Source of the DNA: an uncultured Eubacteriales bacterium
Lineage (GTDB): Bacteria > Bacillota > Clostridia > Oscillospirales > CAG-272
NCBI GenBank assembly: GCA_934526185.1
Contig: CAKTAA010000006.1
Span: 1 to 54,104, forward strand
Length of the DNA: 54,104 nt
Reading direction: 5' to 3'
Shown here: positions 1 to 7,822 of the stretch, one piece after another
How the letters are laid out: each line of letters opens with the position of its first letter
How positions within the stretch are numbered: the stretch's first letter is position 1
Notes under the pieces: model-generated
Seen by the model: only the letters and a program-made list of their open reading frames with translations
Told to the model about the DNA's origin: nothing
Database searches by the model: none
Made by a program: the position numbers and the translations under genes

Positions 1-39
1 GTGCTATGAGCGTATAACAAGCATCATCCAAAAAAAAAC

Positions 40-130
40 TGCCCCTGTGCCGTCACACAGAAGCAGTTGGAAGATACCATAGGGGCAAGCCCTACAATGA
101 TACCTGTCAAAATTATTGTATCACTTGCCC
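40..130 (+). promoter_or_regulatory. integrase leader with two overlapping hairpins
   Basis: The sequence upstream of the integrase can fold two ways. Hairpin A pairs TGCCCCT (40-46) with AGGGGCA (81-87). Hairpin B pairs GGGCAAG (83-89) with CTTGCCC (124-130) and, after a 3x3 internal loop, TACAAT (93-98) with ATTGTA (115-120). The two share bases 83-87, so they cannot form together. This could be an RNA switch on integrase expression, or inverted arm sites for the recombinase; the sequence alone does not decide. No gene was supported in bases 1-172. Confidence 0.45.
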
Positions 131-172
131 TTGTGAAAGTCTACCCATTTTCACGAAAGGACAGGTGATTTC

Positions 173-1186
173 TTGAAAAATCCTAATGGATATGGTTCAG
201 TTGTCAAGCTTTCAGGGAATAGAAGAAATCCCTTCTGTGCCAGGAAAACAGTTGGATGGAATGACAAAGGGCAACCGATATATAAGCCTATCGGTTATTA
301 CCCTAATAGAAAAACTGCAATGATTGCTTTAGCCGAATATAATAGAAATCCCTATGATATAGACTTATCCAAGATAACCATGAAAGAACTGTTTGAAAGA
401 TGGTCTGCAAGGGATTTCCCCAAAATGTCAAAATCATCAGCTTCAAGCCATAAAGCAGCTTTTAAGAAGTCTGAAGCTTTACACAACATAGCCTATAAAA
501 AAATCAAGGCTTACCAAATGCAAGAAATTATTGATAACTGTGGTTGTGGATATTCAACCCAGGGGGCAATCAAAAACTTGTTTGGTCAGCTTGATAAATA
601 TGCTTTGGAATTGGATATAATCACAAAGGTTAATTCTGTCCTTATTCACGCTGCACCAATTCCACCAAGCACAAAGCAACCTTTTACAGAAGATGAAATA
701 AAGCTTCTTTGGGAAAACCAAGATGAACCCTATGCGGATTCTGTTTTGATTCTGATTTATTCAGGATTCAGAATCAATGAACTGCTTTCCTTGAAAACCG
801 AAAACATCAACCTTGATGAAAGATACTTTCAAGGGGGTTTGAAAACTAAAGCGGGGAAAGATAGGATTGTACCAATCCATGATAGGATATTTGAAATGGT
901 CAAAGCCAGGGTTGAAGAAGGCAATGAATACTTGATTTCCTGGAATGGAAATAAAATGTCAGCAACTCAATATTACACTGTTTGGAACGAATACTTAAAG
1001 AAGCTGAACCTGGAACACACCCCCCATGAGTGCCGCCATACCTTCAGAAGTAGGCTTGATTCAGCGGGAGCAAATAAGGTATGTATTGATTTAATGATGG
1101 GGCATAAATCTAAGGAAGTTGGGGAAAGAGTTTACACCCACAAAACCATCAAAGAACTTCAAGAAGCGTTAGTGTTAGTAACATGA
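173..1186 (+). CDS. int: tyrosine-family site-specific integrase
   Basis: A phage/ICE-type tyrosine recombinase of 337 residues, full length for the class. The N-terminal arm-binding region (about residues 5-56) is AP2-like. A core-binding region follows (about 65-160), then the catalytic domain (about 170-330) with Arg200 (SGFRINELL), a beta-hairpin lysine near 224-226, His285 and Arg288 (TPHECRH), His311 (MMGHK) and nucleophile Tyr321 (YTHKT). The complete set predicts an active enzyme. The start is TTG at 173, preceded by AGGACAGGTGA. The gene lies at the right end of an element that continues left of the window, and its 3' end overlaps the tail of the convergent permease ORF, marking the insertion junction. 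Confidence 0.93.
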   Translation: MKNPNGYGSVVKLSGNRRNPFCARKTVGWNDKGQPIYKPIGYYPNRKTAMIALAEYNRNPYDIDLSKITMKELFERWSARDFPKMSKSSASSHKAAFKKSEALHNIAYKKIKAYQMQEIIDNCGCGYSTQGAIKNLFGQLDKYALELDIITKVNSVLIHAAPIPPSTKQPFTEDEIKLLWENQDEPYADSVLILIYSGFRINELLSLKTENINLDERYFQGGLKTKAGKDRIVPIHDRIFEMVKARVEEGNEYLISWNGNKMSATQYYTVWNEYLKKLNLEHTPHECRHTFRSRLDSAGANKVCIDLMMGHKSKEVGERVYTHKTIKELQEALVLVT

Positions 1187-2384
1187 TAGTAACAGAAAAA
1201 GCCCACAACCTAATATTTACAAGGGAATTGCGGGCTTTAGAAATTGTTGCGCCAATATTTTGAATGGAAATTTTCTTTATCCGTTTGGAGTAACCGTACA
1301 TAATTGTTTCGTACGCGGCAATAAAAACAATCAGAGAGATTGCAAGAGCAGCGAAGTCAAAATGGTATTCAGGGATATCGTCTATTTCTGAAAACACAAC
1401 AGTTACCATAACCTTAAGCAGTAAAAACTGATAGACAGAACCTACGGCAAATCCCATAAATGCAAACGGCCGATAGCCTCCGAGAATTGCTTTGCTGCAT
1501 GTCCGGTGGCTGTACCCCAGTACTTTCATCATCGCCATGGTTTTTGTATTTTCTTTCACCACAGTCGAAAGTGACAGAAACAGAGTTACAAACGCAAGAA
1601 TCAAGCCGATGGATATCATCATAAACGCAAAGGCCTCGCTCGCCAGTTTTTTCATTGAAAAAGACATCTGTGTCATGGACGAAAAGCAGAACGCCGAAAA
1701 AGCAATAAAAAAGACGAGTGTCTTTCTGTCCTTTACTGTATGCTTACGCAAATCCTGCAGAAACGGGAGGTTCTTTGTTTCTGTTCTACCGCCCCTGATT
1801 TTTTTACCTTCCCGTTTTCCATTAAGCAAATCCAATATAGGGGCTTTTAATGTAAAAGTAGCATACAGGATCGAAGTAAAAAGAAAAAAGACAACGGGCA
1901 AGCCAATCAGCAGACACACCACGGTGGGGTGAAAACGGACCTCGGTATCAGGAAAAAGCTTATCTGCATTTTGCAGCCTGTAAAATGTTGGCAAATAGGA
2001 AAAGGCAAGGAGATACCCCAAACTGCAGCCAGTGAAAATGCTGATTCCGAATACCCAGAAGTGCTTGGCAATGCTCATATTAGAATAACCGAGCGCCTTT
2101 AAAATACCAAGCTCTCTGCCATGTGTGTCAATATAGTTCTTCACGTAGAACAAAAGCATGATAAATGCTGTGATAAACAAACAGCCGCCTGTAACGATAC
2201 ATGTCACCTTTCCCATAGAAATTTGTGCTTCGTACATTGCTCTGCCCGCTTCTGTTGCTATCTGATCCCTTACGCTGACAACATCCATATTGTAATTTAA
2301 AAACAAGGTGCATACAAAAACCGAGCAGCAGGCAATGACGGAAATACCAATTAGCTTGACAGCATCTTTGATTCCTATTACCAT
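1149..2384 (-). CDS. FtsX-like ABC transporter permease, tail altered by the inserted element
   Basis: An integral membrane permease of the FtsX/MacB class with several strongly hydrophobic segments, including ones near the N-terminus, around the motif GRELGILKALGYSNMS, and a second FtsX-like half (TKTMAMMKVLGYSHRT). It would act with the ATPase encoded just upstream, most likely in export or resistance to a membrane-active compound, which is an inference from the family. I chose ATG 2384 because the GGGTGG formed by the ATPase's last codons gives it a ribosome site; an in-frame ATG at 2405 would overlap the ATPase by 17 bases. The last ~33 residues after KKISIQNI do not look like permease sequence and are encoded by the neighbouring mobile element. 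Confidence 0.8.
   Translation of the reverse strand: MVIGIKDAVKLIGISVIACCSVFVCTLFLNYNMDVVSVRDQIATEAGRAMYEAQISMGKVTCIVTGGCLFITAFIMLLFYVKNYIDTHGRELGILKALGYSNMSIAKHFWVFGISIFTGCSLGYLLAFSYLPTFYRLQNADKLFPDTEVRFHPTVVCLLIGLPVVFFLFTSILYATFTLKAPILDLLNGKREGKKIRGGRTETKNLPFLQDLRKHTVKDRKTLVFFIAFSAFCFSSMTQMSFSMKKLASEAFAFMMISIGLILAFVTLFLSLSTVVKENTKTMAMMKVLGYSHRTCSKAILGGYRPFAFMGFAVGSVYQFLLLKVMVTVVFSEIDDIPEYHFDFAALAISLIVFIAAYETIMYGYSKRIKKISIQNIGATISKARNSLVNIRLWAFSVTIMLLTLTLLEVL
1198..1238 (+). terminator. probable terminator after the integrase
   Basis: Arms AAAGCCCACAA (1198-1208) and TTGCGGGCTTT (1228-1238) form an 11-bp stem with one mismatch, 11 bases after the integrase stop. The T-run is short, so termination may be weak. 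It lies inside the 3' part of the convergent permease ORF. Confidence 0.5.
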
Positions 2385-2388
2385 ACGC

Positions 2389-3090
2389 TTACCACCCGAT
2401 TTCATATGCAGATTTTTGATTCTGGTTTGTATAACTGCTCACAATCATTCCGCTGTTCATCCTGACGACAGCATTCGCCATTTCCGCTATATTCTGGTTG
2501 TGTGTAACCATCACAACAGAAAAGCCGTATTTCATATGCAGCTTGCAGATATAGTCAAGTACCTGTCTGCCTGTATTCTCGTCCAAAGCTCCTGTAGGCT
2601 CATCTAAAAACAATACTTTCGGTTTCTTGGCAAGTGCGCGGGCAATGGATACCCGCTGCTGTTCACCCCCCGACAATTCTCCCGGATATTTTTTCAGTTT
2701 ATTCTCCAGACCAACGGCTGAAATCACCCTGCGGTAGTCCGCATTTCCCGCAAGATCTGCGCCCATGCGGACATTCTTTTCCACGGTCATATTGGGAAGC
2801 AAATAGTATTGCTGAAAAATAAATCCAACCGTTTCCTTCCGGAATGCGGTAAGCTCTTTATCCGGCAGAACTGTGATGTCGGTTCCATCATATTTGATGC
2901 TTCCCTCATCGGGACGCTCCAGACCGGACATTATATTCAGAAGCGTAGTTTTCCCGGAACCGGAAGGACCTAAGATGATGTTAAAAGTTCCGTCGGCAAT
3001 TTTCAGACTGATTCCATTCAAAACCCGTTGTCTGTTTTTGTCGGTTCCATATGATTTTATAATGCCTGAGAGTTCAATCATTCTGCACAC
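2389..3090 (-). CDS. ABC transporter ATP-binding protein (LolD/MacB class)
   Basis: A 233-residue ATPase that powers the adjacent FtsX-type permease. Walker A is GPSGSGKTT near residue 41, the Q-loop follows GFIFQQYY, the signature is LSGGEQQRVSIARAL, Walker B is VLFLDEPTGALD, and the switch histidine is in VTHNQ. All catalytic elements are present and the length is normal. Its start overlaps the end of the TetR gene by 17 bases and its end abuts the permease, so the three genes are probably one translationally coupled operon. The substrate cannot be told from sequence. Confidence 0.93.
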   Translation of the reverse strand: MCRMIELSGIIKSYGTDKNRQRVLNGISLKIADGTFNIILGPSGSGKTTLLNIMSGLERPDEGSIKYDGTDITVLPDKELTAFRKETVGFIFQQYYLLPNMTVEKNVRMGADLAGNADYRRVISAVGLENKLKKYPGELSGGEQQRVSIARALAKKPKVLFLDEPTGALDENTGRQVLDYICKLHMKYGFSVVMVTHNQNIAEMANAVVRMNSGMIVSSYTNQNQKSAYEIGW

Positions 3091-3652
3091 ACCTCTTCAT
3101 CTCTTTTAACAAACTTTGAAAAACTTCCGTAAGCATCCGGCTAATGTCTTCCAAAGAGAAAAAACAGACTCGTCGGGCATAAAGAACCGCTATTCCGTGT
3201 GCATATATTCCCATATGCATATATATTGTTTTCGCTTCCTCCCAACTCAAAGCATACGGTTCACGGACAGAGGTCAAAATTGTTTCATAATTGTCATCAA
3301 TTTCCGGAAAAAAGCTCGCCGCATTCGTCATTTGCGTTTCGGACATAAACAATAGCTGAAATAGATTCGGCTCCTCTTTTGCAAAAAGAATGTATTGCAT
3401 CCCCACACCTTTAAAGGCAGGGTTACATTCCAAGCCCCGATTGATATATTCTGCATATATTTTTTTTGCTGCCCCTATCACTTCCTTTTGAACCTGCTCC
3501 ATGCTTTGAAATACTGTGAAAACAGGCCTTGCTGAACTGCCGAGCTTTGAGGCAAGCATTCTTGCTGTAAGTGACTGAACTCCGTCATTTCTGACAATAG
3601 ATAATGCGGTCTGAACAATCTCGTCTGCGGTAAATTTGGCTTTCGGCGGCAT
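3074..3652 (-). CDS. TetR-family transcriptional regulator
   Basis: A 192-residue regulator. The helix-turn-helix lies in the N-terminal 50 residues (FTADEIVQTALSIVRNDG followed by LTARMLASKLG). The C-terminal part is the ligand-binding and dimer domain, which is not conserved enough to suggest a ligand. It is the first gene of the TetR-ATPase-permease operon and likely represses it: an 18-bp palindrome lies just downstream of the operon's -10 box. The ORF is intact and of normal length for the family. Confidence 0.88.
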   Translation of the reverse strand: MPPKAKFTADEIVQTALSIVRNDGVQSLTARMLASKLGSSARPVFTVFQSMEQVQKEVIGAAKKIYAEYINRGLECNPAFKGVGMQYILFAKEEPNLFQLLFMSETQMTNAASFFPEIDDNYETILTSVREPYALSWEEAKTIYMHMGIYAHGIAVLYARRVCFFSLEDISRMLTEVFQSLLKEMKRCVQND

Positions 3653-3680
3653 ATACTTTCCTTCATTTAATAAATTCTAT

Positions 3681-3698
3681 TTAAAACATTCGTTTTAA
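3681..3698. promoter_or_regulatory. probable TetR operator
   Basis: TTAAAAC-ATTC-GTTTTAA is a perfect 7-bp inverted repeat with a 4-base spacer. It lies 13 bases past the -10 box and upstream of the TetR start, where a bound repressor would block transcription. Confidence 0.7.
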
Positions 3699-3711
3699 TA
3701 CAGTTGTTTTT

Positions 3712-3740
3712 ATTATATATATAAAATATGATTTTGTCAA
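3712..3740 (-). promoter_or_regulatory. sigma-A promoter of the TetR-ABC operon
   Basis: On the minus strand, TTGACA (3740-3735) and TATAAT (3717-3712) are separated by exactly 17 bases. Both boxes match consensus, and the promoter points at the TetR gene. Confidence 0.88.
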
Positions 3741-3794
3741 TAAGTTTTTTAAATTTTTCATATGCTGCCTTGCTTGGTGCGGTAAAATAATAAA

Positions 3795-3828
3795 AAAACG
3801 GACTTTACAAAAACGCAAAGCCCGTTTT
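3795..3828 (-). terminator. terminator of the Gfo/Idh gene
   Basis: AAAACGG/CCGTTTT plus an inner CTTT/AAAG form a hairpin 60 bases past the stop at 3888. On the minus strand it is followed by a run of seven T. Confidence 0.75.
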
Positions 3829-3887
3829 CCATAGTTAATTGCTACAATGGTCGAAATTAATTTATTTTATCAGAAGACATCATCAAA

Positions 3888-5018
3888 TTACAATTTGATA
3901 ATCTGCTCCTCATACGGCATGTTTTTACGGAAGTTCGGCATTTCTATCACTCTGCCGTTATTGGTGATCGACAGCTCGCTCAACAGGCCGACAGCGGTCC
4001 ATTCGCATGCCTTATATACGTCAAACTCCGGCTGTGTGTTGGTGTTGATCGCATTGATAAAGTCCTCGACAATAAAGAAGTCACCGCCGCCATGTCCGGC
4101 TCCCTTCTCGGAATCGGAAGCTGCCTTGTATCTGTCGGGCAGATATTCGTTGAAATCAGACAGTGGTCTCCATGACGTATAACCGGTAGGATTGTCATCC
4201 GTCGCGATAGCGATCTTCGCAACATCTCCAAGTCCGCGCGGCGCCTCATACGCCCCCTTCGTTCCCTGAAGCTGATAATATGTCATGCAGTGCGGACGGT
4301 TCGACATGCAGTCCACGCGAATCTTGACCAGTTTTCCGCTTTCAAGCTGGCACAGCGTCTGTGACAGGTCATCCTGACGCAGACCCACACCGTTATGGCA
4401 GCCGGGACCAAATGAAGCTATTGATTTTACGCGATCATCGTCAAACCACATCATAACCGGGCCAAGGCTGTGTGTCGGATAGAAGCTTCCTCTCTTGCCG
4501 AACTGCCAGTAATGACGCCAAGAAATCTTTCCGTTTCCATACTGACGCAGTTCCTTGCAGTCATGGGTATATTCACCCTCGCCGTAATAAATATCGCCGA
4601 AGAAGCCCTTTCTCTTAAGGTTTCTGACAAGCTGCATGTCGGGCATATAGCAGTAGTTTTCAGCATACATGTAAATTTTGCCGGACTTTTCAACGTTTTC
4701 GATGAGCCACCAAAGTTCATCCATTGTCACGCCGGCGGTAACCTCGCTCATAACGTGCTTGCCGGCTCTCAGGGCAGCAATTGCCTGCGGCACATGGCAC
4801 TGCATCGGCGTCGCAATGATAACAGCATCAATATCGCTTTCCAGCATATCGTCAAATACACGGAACACCTGCTTGTCTGTCAGCCCCAGCTCTTTTTTTC
4901 CGCGCTCCAGGGTTCCCTCGTCCAAATCACACAAACCGGCAATCTGAACATCCTCGCGTGCCTTCAGTCCCATTATGGTCGAGAAACCTCTTGCGCCTAC
5001 AATACCAACTTTAACCAT
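3888..5018 (-). CDS. Gfo/Idh/MocA-family protein, GH109-like (copy 1)
   Basis: An NAD-binding oxidoreductase-fold protein of 376 residues. The Rossmann fold is at the N-terminus (VGIVGARGFSTI), the dinucleotide-site segment ends in VHV-type sequence CHVPQAIAALRAGKHV, and the C-terminal domain carries YPTHSLGPVMMW and GHGGGDFF. Those two motifs resemble NAD-dependent glycosidases of family GH109, so it may cleave a glycoside by an oxidation-elimination route; a sugar dehydrogenase remains possible. I prefer ATG 5018 (GGAG six bases upstream) over 5030. It has its own terminator and an inverted repeat just upstream (5043-5062). A second paralogue lies at 7823-9046. Confidence 0.82.
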   Translation of the reverse strand: MVKVGIVGARGFSTIMGLKAREDVQIAGLCDLDEGTLERGKKELGLTDKQVFRVFDDMLESDIDAVIIATPMQCHVPQAIAALRAGKHVMSEVTAGVTMDELWWLIENVEKSGKIYMYAENYCYMPDMQLVRNLKRKGFFGDIYYGEGEYTHDCKELRQYGNGKISWRHYWQFGKRGSFYPTHSLGPVMMWFDDDRVKSIASFGPGCHNGVGLRQDDLSQTLCQLESGKLVKIRVDCMSNRPHCMTYYQLQGTKGAYEAPRGLGDVAKIAIATDDNPTGYTSWRPLSDFNEYLPDRYKAASDSEKGAGHGGGDFFIVEDFINAINTNTQPEFDVYKACEWTAVGLLSELSITNNGRVIEMPNFRKNMPYEEQIIKL

Positions 5019-5042
5019 GCTTTTCTCCATTTCTCCGGCGAT

Positions 5043-5062
5043 TTTCCGTGTTCATACGGAAA
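5043..5062. promoter_or_regulatory. inverted repeat upstream of Gfo/Idh copy 1
   Basis: TTTCCGT-GTTCAT-ACGGAAA has perfect 7-bp arms and ends 13-25 bases before the start codon. It could be an operator or an mRNA hairpin near the ribosome site. Confidence 0.4.
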
Positions 5063-5465
5063 CGCTTATCTGCTTTTTCCACGCCGGTTCACAGCGCCGT
5101 CCCCTGCTTCTTTACAATAGAAGCTAATCCACCCTTTCCGGCACATGTATTTTTTGTTTTTCAGGGCGGGGGGATTATAACGACTATATCATATCATGAA
5201 TTTTCTAAATTTGATATCCGCAATAGTTACAATTATGATTGTTTTTTTTTTCATTATTTGTATATTATTAATATTTTTTGTTTTTATTCCCAGATACTTT
5301 TCATAACGGTTACTCATCACATGCAGAGTTGCCGGATTTTCGTTATCATAAAGTCATGTACTCTTTCACTTCGCCGTCGCCGTGATCTGCATTCGAATAC
5401 CACTGTTATAGTGCGGTTTTCTTCCCCGTCTTTTGATTTCAGGCTGTTTATGCAGAATCAGCTTT
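5063..5465. other. AT-rich intergenic stretch without a gene
   Basis: No coding sequence is supported on either strand. A TATAAT-like -10 for the minus strand occurs at 5174-5179 but lacks a good -35. The stretch separates Gfo/Idh copy 1 from the decayed phosphatase gene and probably carries the promoter of copy 1. Confidence 0.5.
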
Positions 5466-6567
5466 TCACCGGTTTCGTTCAATCGCGATAAAGGGAACCG
5501 CCATTTCGTCCTCGATCAGACCTGCATGCGCTGCCTTTAAAGCCTCGCCACTGATTTGAGGTGTGAGATCAATAGCCGTATTGCCGATGGCTGCCGCAAG
5601 ATAATCACCGACAAAGCCGAGGGAACGTGGGTGGGGCGTCCACGGCCAAAATAATTTTAGGAAAAATACCTCGTCCTTTGTAAACAATCGACAACAATCG
5701 CCAAAATGCCGCTCAAATTCGGTTTCAAACTGCTTCTTTCTATCAAGCTTAACGAAGAAAGACAACGCTCTCGACTCTATCGACGGCTCACGTTCAAGGC
5801 ATGCGATGATTTCCGGGTATTCCGAAGATAACGCCGCTCTGTATCCACAAGCCCATGATCGGCCGTCACGACGACTAGCGTATCTGAAAGCGCGCGCACA
5901 TTTTTTCGATAAGCTCGTTTATCTGACGGATATCCGCAGTGATTTGTTCATGTCGCGTACCGAGACCGTGTATGTCGTAATCCGGCTGATGCCAGTAAGT
6001 ATAGATATATTTTATTCCATCTCTGCCGCACAGGCTTGCCACGGAATCGCATATTTCTTCCACGCTTTGGCTATGGGCCGTAAACGCAGAAATGTGGTGT
6101 GCCTCCGCACGCCCCGTCTCGTGAATTTTTCTGAACGGATTTATACGGGAGATAACGCCGTGCGACATGATACTCAGCGGCAGGTTCGCCGTCCGTTCCG
6201 AATAGCGTATTTGAAAAAATATTGACATTAGCGCCGATTTCATCAAAATACAGGCTCCATCCGAGCCATCCGTGCTCAATCGGTGACATCCCGGTTTCCA
6301 TTGTCACAGTCGCCGCCGTTGTCGTCGCGGGAAACACCGATGAAATGGTTGTCTGAACGTGCCTTATGAGATAAAGCATCTGCGCGGGCAGATGCTTTTA
6401 AGTATGGACGTCCCCATGCCGTCGAACAACATAACGACGATATTTTACCAATTATTCCGAAGCAGTTTATCAAGCTCCGGCAGCGTATCGTGCGCTGTAT
6501 CTGCACCGTAGTGAACAAGAACGGAAGAAATCAGGGACAATGAGCTATGGAGATATTTCATATTCAT
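5466..6567 (-). pseudogene. alkaline-phosphatase-superfamily (type I phosphodiesterase) gene, frameshifted
   Basis: Pieces of one protein occur in order in different minus-strand frames. From the N-terminus: HYGADTAHDTLPELDKLL and VVMLFDGMGTSILK-like sequence near 6420-6530 (metal-site Asp and the catalytic-Ser/Thr-type region); SPIEHGWLGWSLYFDEIGAN near 6230-6300; YIYTYWHQPDYDIHGLGT near 5960-6040; and HPRSLGFVGDYLAAAIG with AHAGLIEDEMAVPFIAIE near 5480-5640. At least three frame changes separate them. The intact gene would encode roughly 360 residues hydrolysing a phosphoester, probably periphery-facing or cytosolic. It lies downstream of the PHP gene in the same direction and was probably part of that operon. 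Confidence 0.8.
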
Positions 6568-6615
6568 ATATTTTTCGCTATTCTTTCTTTTTCAAAAGAA
6601 GCTTTTACGTTATAA

Positions 6616-6631
6616 ACACGTTTTCACGTGT
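6616..6631. promoter_or_regulatory. inverted repeat upstream of the decayed phosphatase gene
   Basis: ACACGT-TTTC-ACGTGT has perfect 6-bp arms and lies about 50 bases upstream of the phosphatase start. It looks like a LacI-type operator but matches the catabolite-repression cre consensus only partly. Nothing else is seen in 6568-6800. Confidence 0.35.
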
Positions 6632-6800
6632 AAACGAAGAACGATTTTCGCCTATGCTTGCGTATTCATCTACCGATCCGCTGGATACTCCTTATAATAA
6701 ACATCTTGCTTGGAACGAAAGCCAAAAAAGGATTCCGTCCGGTCCACACACCGGCCATCATCCGAGTCCACGCTTAGCGAGCACTGCGGTTCTGGAGGAT

Positions 6801-7526
6801 TTATTGCAATCCGAATTTCAAATACGCTATCATTTTCCCCGGAAGCTCTTCGAGTGAACAGTCCAAAAGGATTTCAGAACCTCGCATGCCGATGCCTTCC
6901 AGGGTATGCGCATCGGAATTGATTAAAAACGCGCCGGACGGAACAAGTCCCGCTGCTGTCAGCATTTCACGCCGCTCATATTTGCTGAATTCATAGGCAG
7001 CATACCCAGATTCCGGTGCGATAGCTCCCAGCGTGGAAACTGCGCTATTGGCATCCTTATCTATGTGCGCAGGGACTGCCACACCGCCGAAGGATTCAGC
7101 CATCGCCGCCGCGTCATCAAAGGATATCGAGGTTGCGTTGATCAGCAGATAATCCACCTCTCCGCGAACCTTATCCTCTACGTCCACAACATATTGTCCG
7201 CCGAATATATCCTTGCGGTTGTCCACGCGAATGAGCCGCTGCTCCACATAATAGCCGCAGGACTCCGCCTGTGCAGCCGTTTCAAAAAGGCAAAGCACAT
7301 GTATATCCTCAGATGTCGTCAGTTCCAGCCCGCAGAGCGAGGCGAGGCCGTATTCCCGCGCCGCACATTCAAAAGCACAACAGTTTCTCGCGCTGTTATG
7401 ATCGGTCAGCGCCGCCAGATCCAGCCCGTTCAGCTTCGCAAATCCCGCAATGGATGCGGGTGTCATATCATCCGCGCCGCACGGCGACAGACAGGAATGT
7501 ATATGTAAATCGTATCGGTATCTCAA
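6801..7526 (-). CDS. PHP-domain metal-dependent phosphoesterase
   Basis: A 241-residue PHP protein, usually a hydrolase using two or three metal ions. The metal motifs are in the normal order: DLHIHSCLSP near the N-terminus, LTDHNSARN, a His in PAHIDK, and NSDAHTLEGIG near the C-terminus. The start is TTG 7526: it follows CGGAGG with six bases spacing, and the first motif begins seven residues later, whereas the longer ORF from 7637 adds unrelated sequence. The TTG overlaps the TGA of the preceding small ORF (TTGA), so the two were translationally coupled. The substrate is unknown; the neighbouring GH109-like and phosphatase genes suggest sugar phosphate chemistry. Confidence 0.82.
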   Translation of the reverse strand: MRYRYDLHIHSCLSPCGADDMTPASIAGFAKLNGLDLAALTDHNSARNCCAFECAAREYGLASLCGLELTTSEDIHVLCLFETAAQAESCGYYVEQRLIRVDNRKDIFGGQYVVDVEDKVRGEVDYLLINATSISFDDAAAMAESFGGVAVPAHIDKDANSAVSTLGAIAPESGYAAYEFSKYERREMLTAAGLVPSGAFLINSDAHTLEGIGMRGSEILLDCSLEELPGKMIAYLKFGLQ

Positions 7527-7804
7527 ACCTGACCTCCGGTACCGGCGCAGTCCGCAAAGCTCTGCGTTTCCGCCGGCATGACGAAAAAAATGTACCCCCT
7601 GTTTGCGCTGTTTTTCAGCAGCATATTCAGCATTCACAGTTCCGACAATTCGTGGCAGTCAGCTTCACAGTCAATTACACGCCGCGCGCCGCACAGATAT
7701 CTTCCAATAAAAATGAAATACTGTTCTCTGCGGACAACAGACATCAGTCTGGCCGAAAATTCTTCTGCCGATTTATTTTGGAAATTGATTTGCGGTGAAA
7801 GCAC
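7523..7804 (-). pseudogene. small unknown ORF interrupted by an in-frame TGA
   Basis: I do not recognise this product. A frame beginning near GTG 7804 reads 56 codons, hits TGA at 7636-7634, and the same frame continues without other stops for 36 codons from ATG 7633 to TGA 7525-7523. The final stop overlaps the PHP start as TTGA, which supports a real gene ending there. The first part contains RREQYFIFIGRYLCGARRV, the second RGYIFFVMPAETQSFADC. It lies 18 bases after Gfo/Idh copy 2. Nonsense decay is the simplest reading, given the broken phosphatase downstream; two short genes joined as TGAATG is the alternative. Confidence 0.45.
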
Positions 7805-7822
7805 TGCTCCATTTTCCCTCTT

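Larger units (their letters stand above)
1..1250. mobile_element. right end of an integrated element (ICE or prophage)
   Basis: The integrase points outward toward the permease gene, as usual for an integrase at the end of an element. The permease ORF on the minus strand keeps family-like sequence up to about 1250 and then reads through sequence belonging to the integrase side. The junction is therefore inferred near 1240-1255. The rest of the element lies outside the window, so its type cannot be stated and the attachment core cannot be defined from one end. Confidence 0.55.

Noticed and set aside
1492..1932. Plus-strand ORF of 146 codons opposite the permease
   Set aside because: Antisense shadow of the permease membrane segments.
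7634..7636. Selenocysteine at the in-frame TGA of the small ORF
   Set aside because: No clear stem-loop of the bacterial SECIS type follows, and the neighbouring phosphatase gene is decayed, so a nonsense mutation or gene boundary is more likely.
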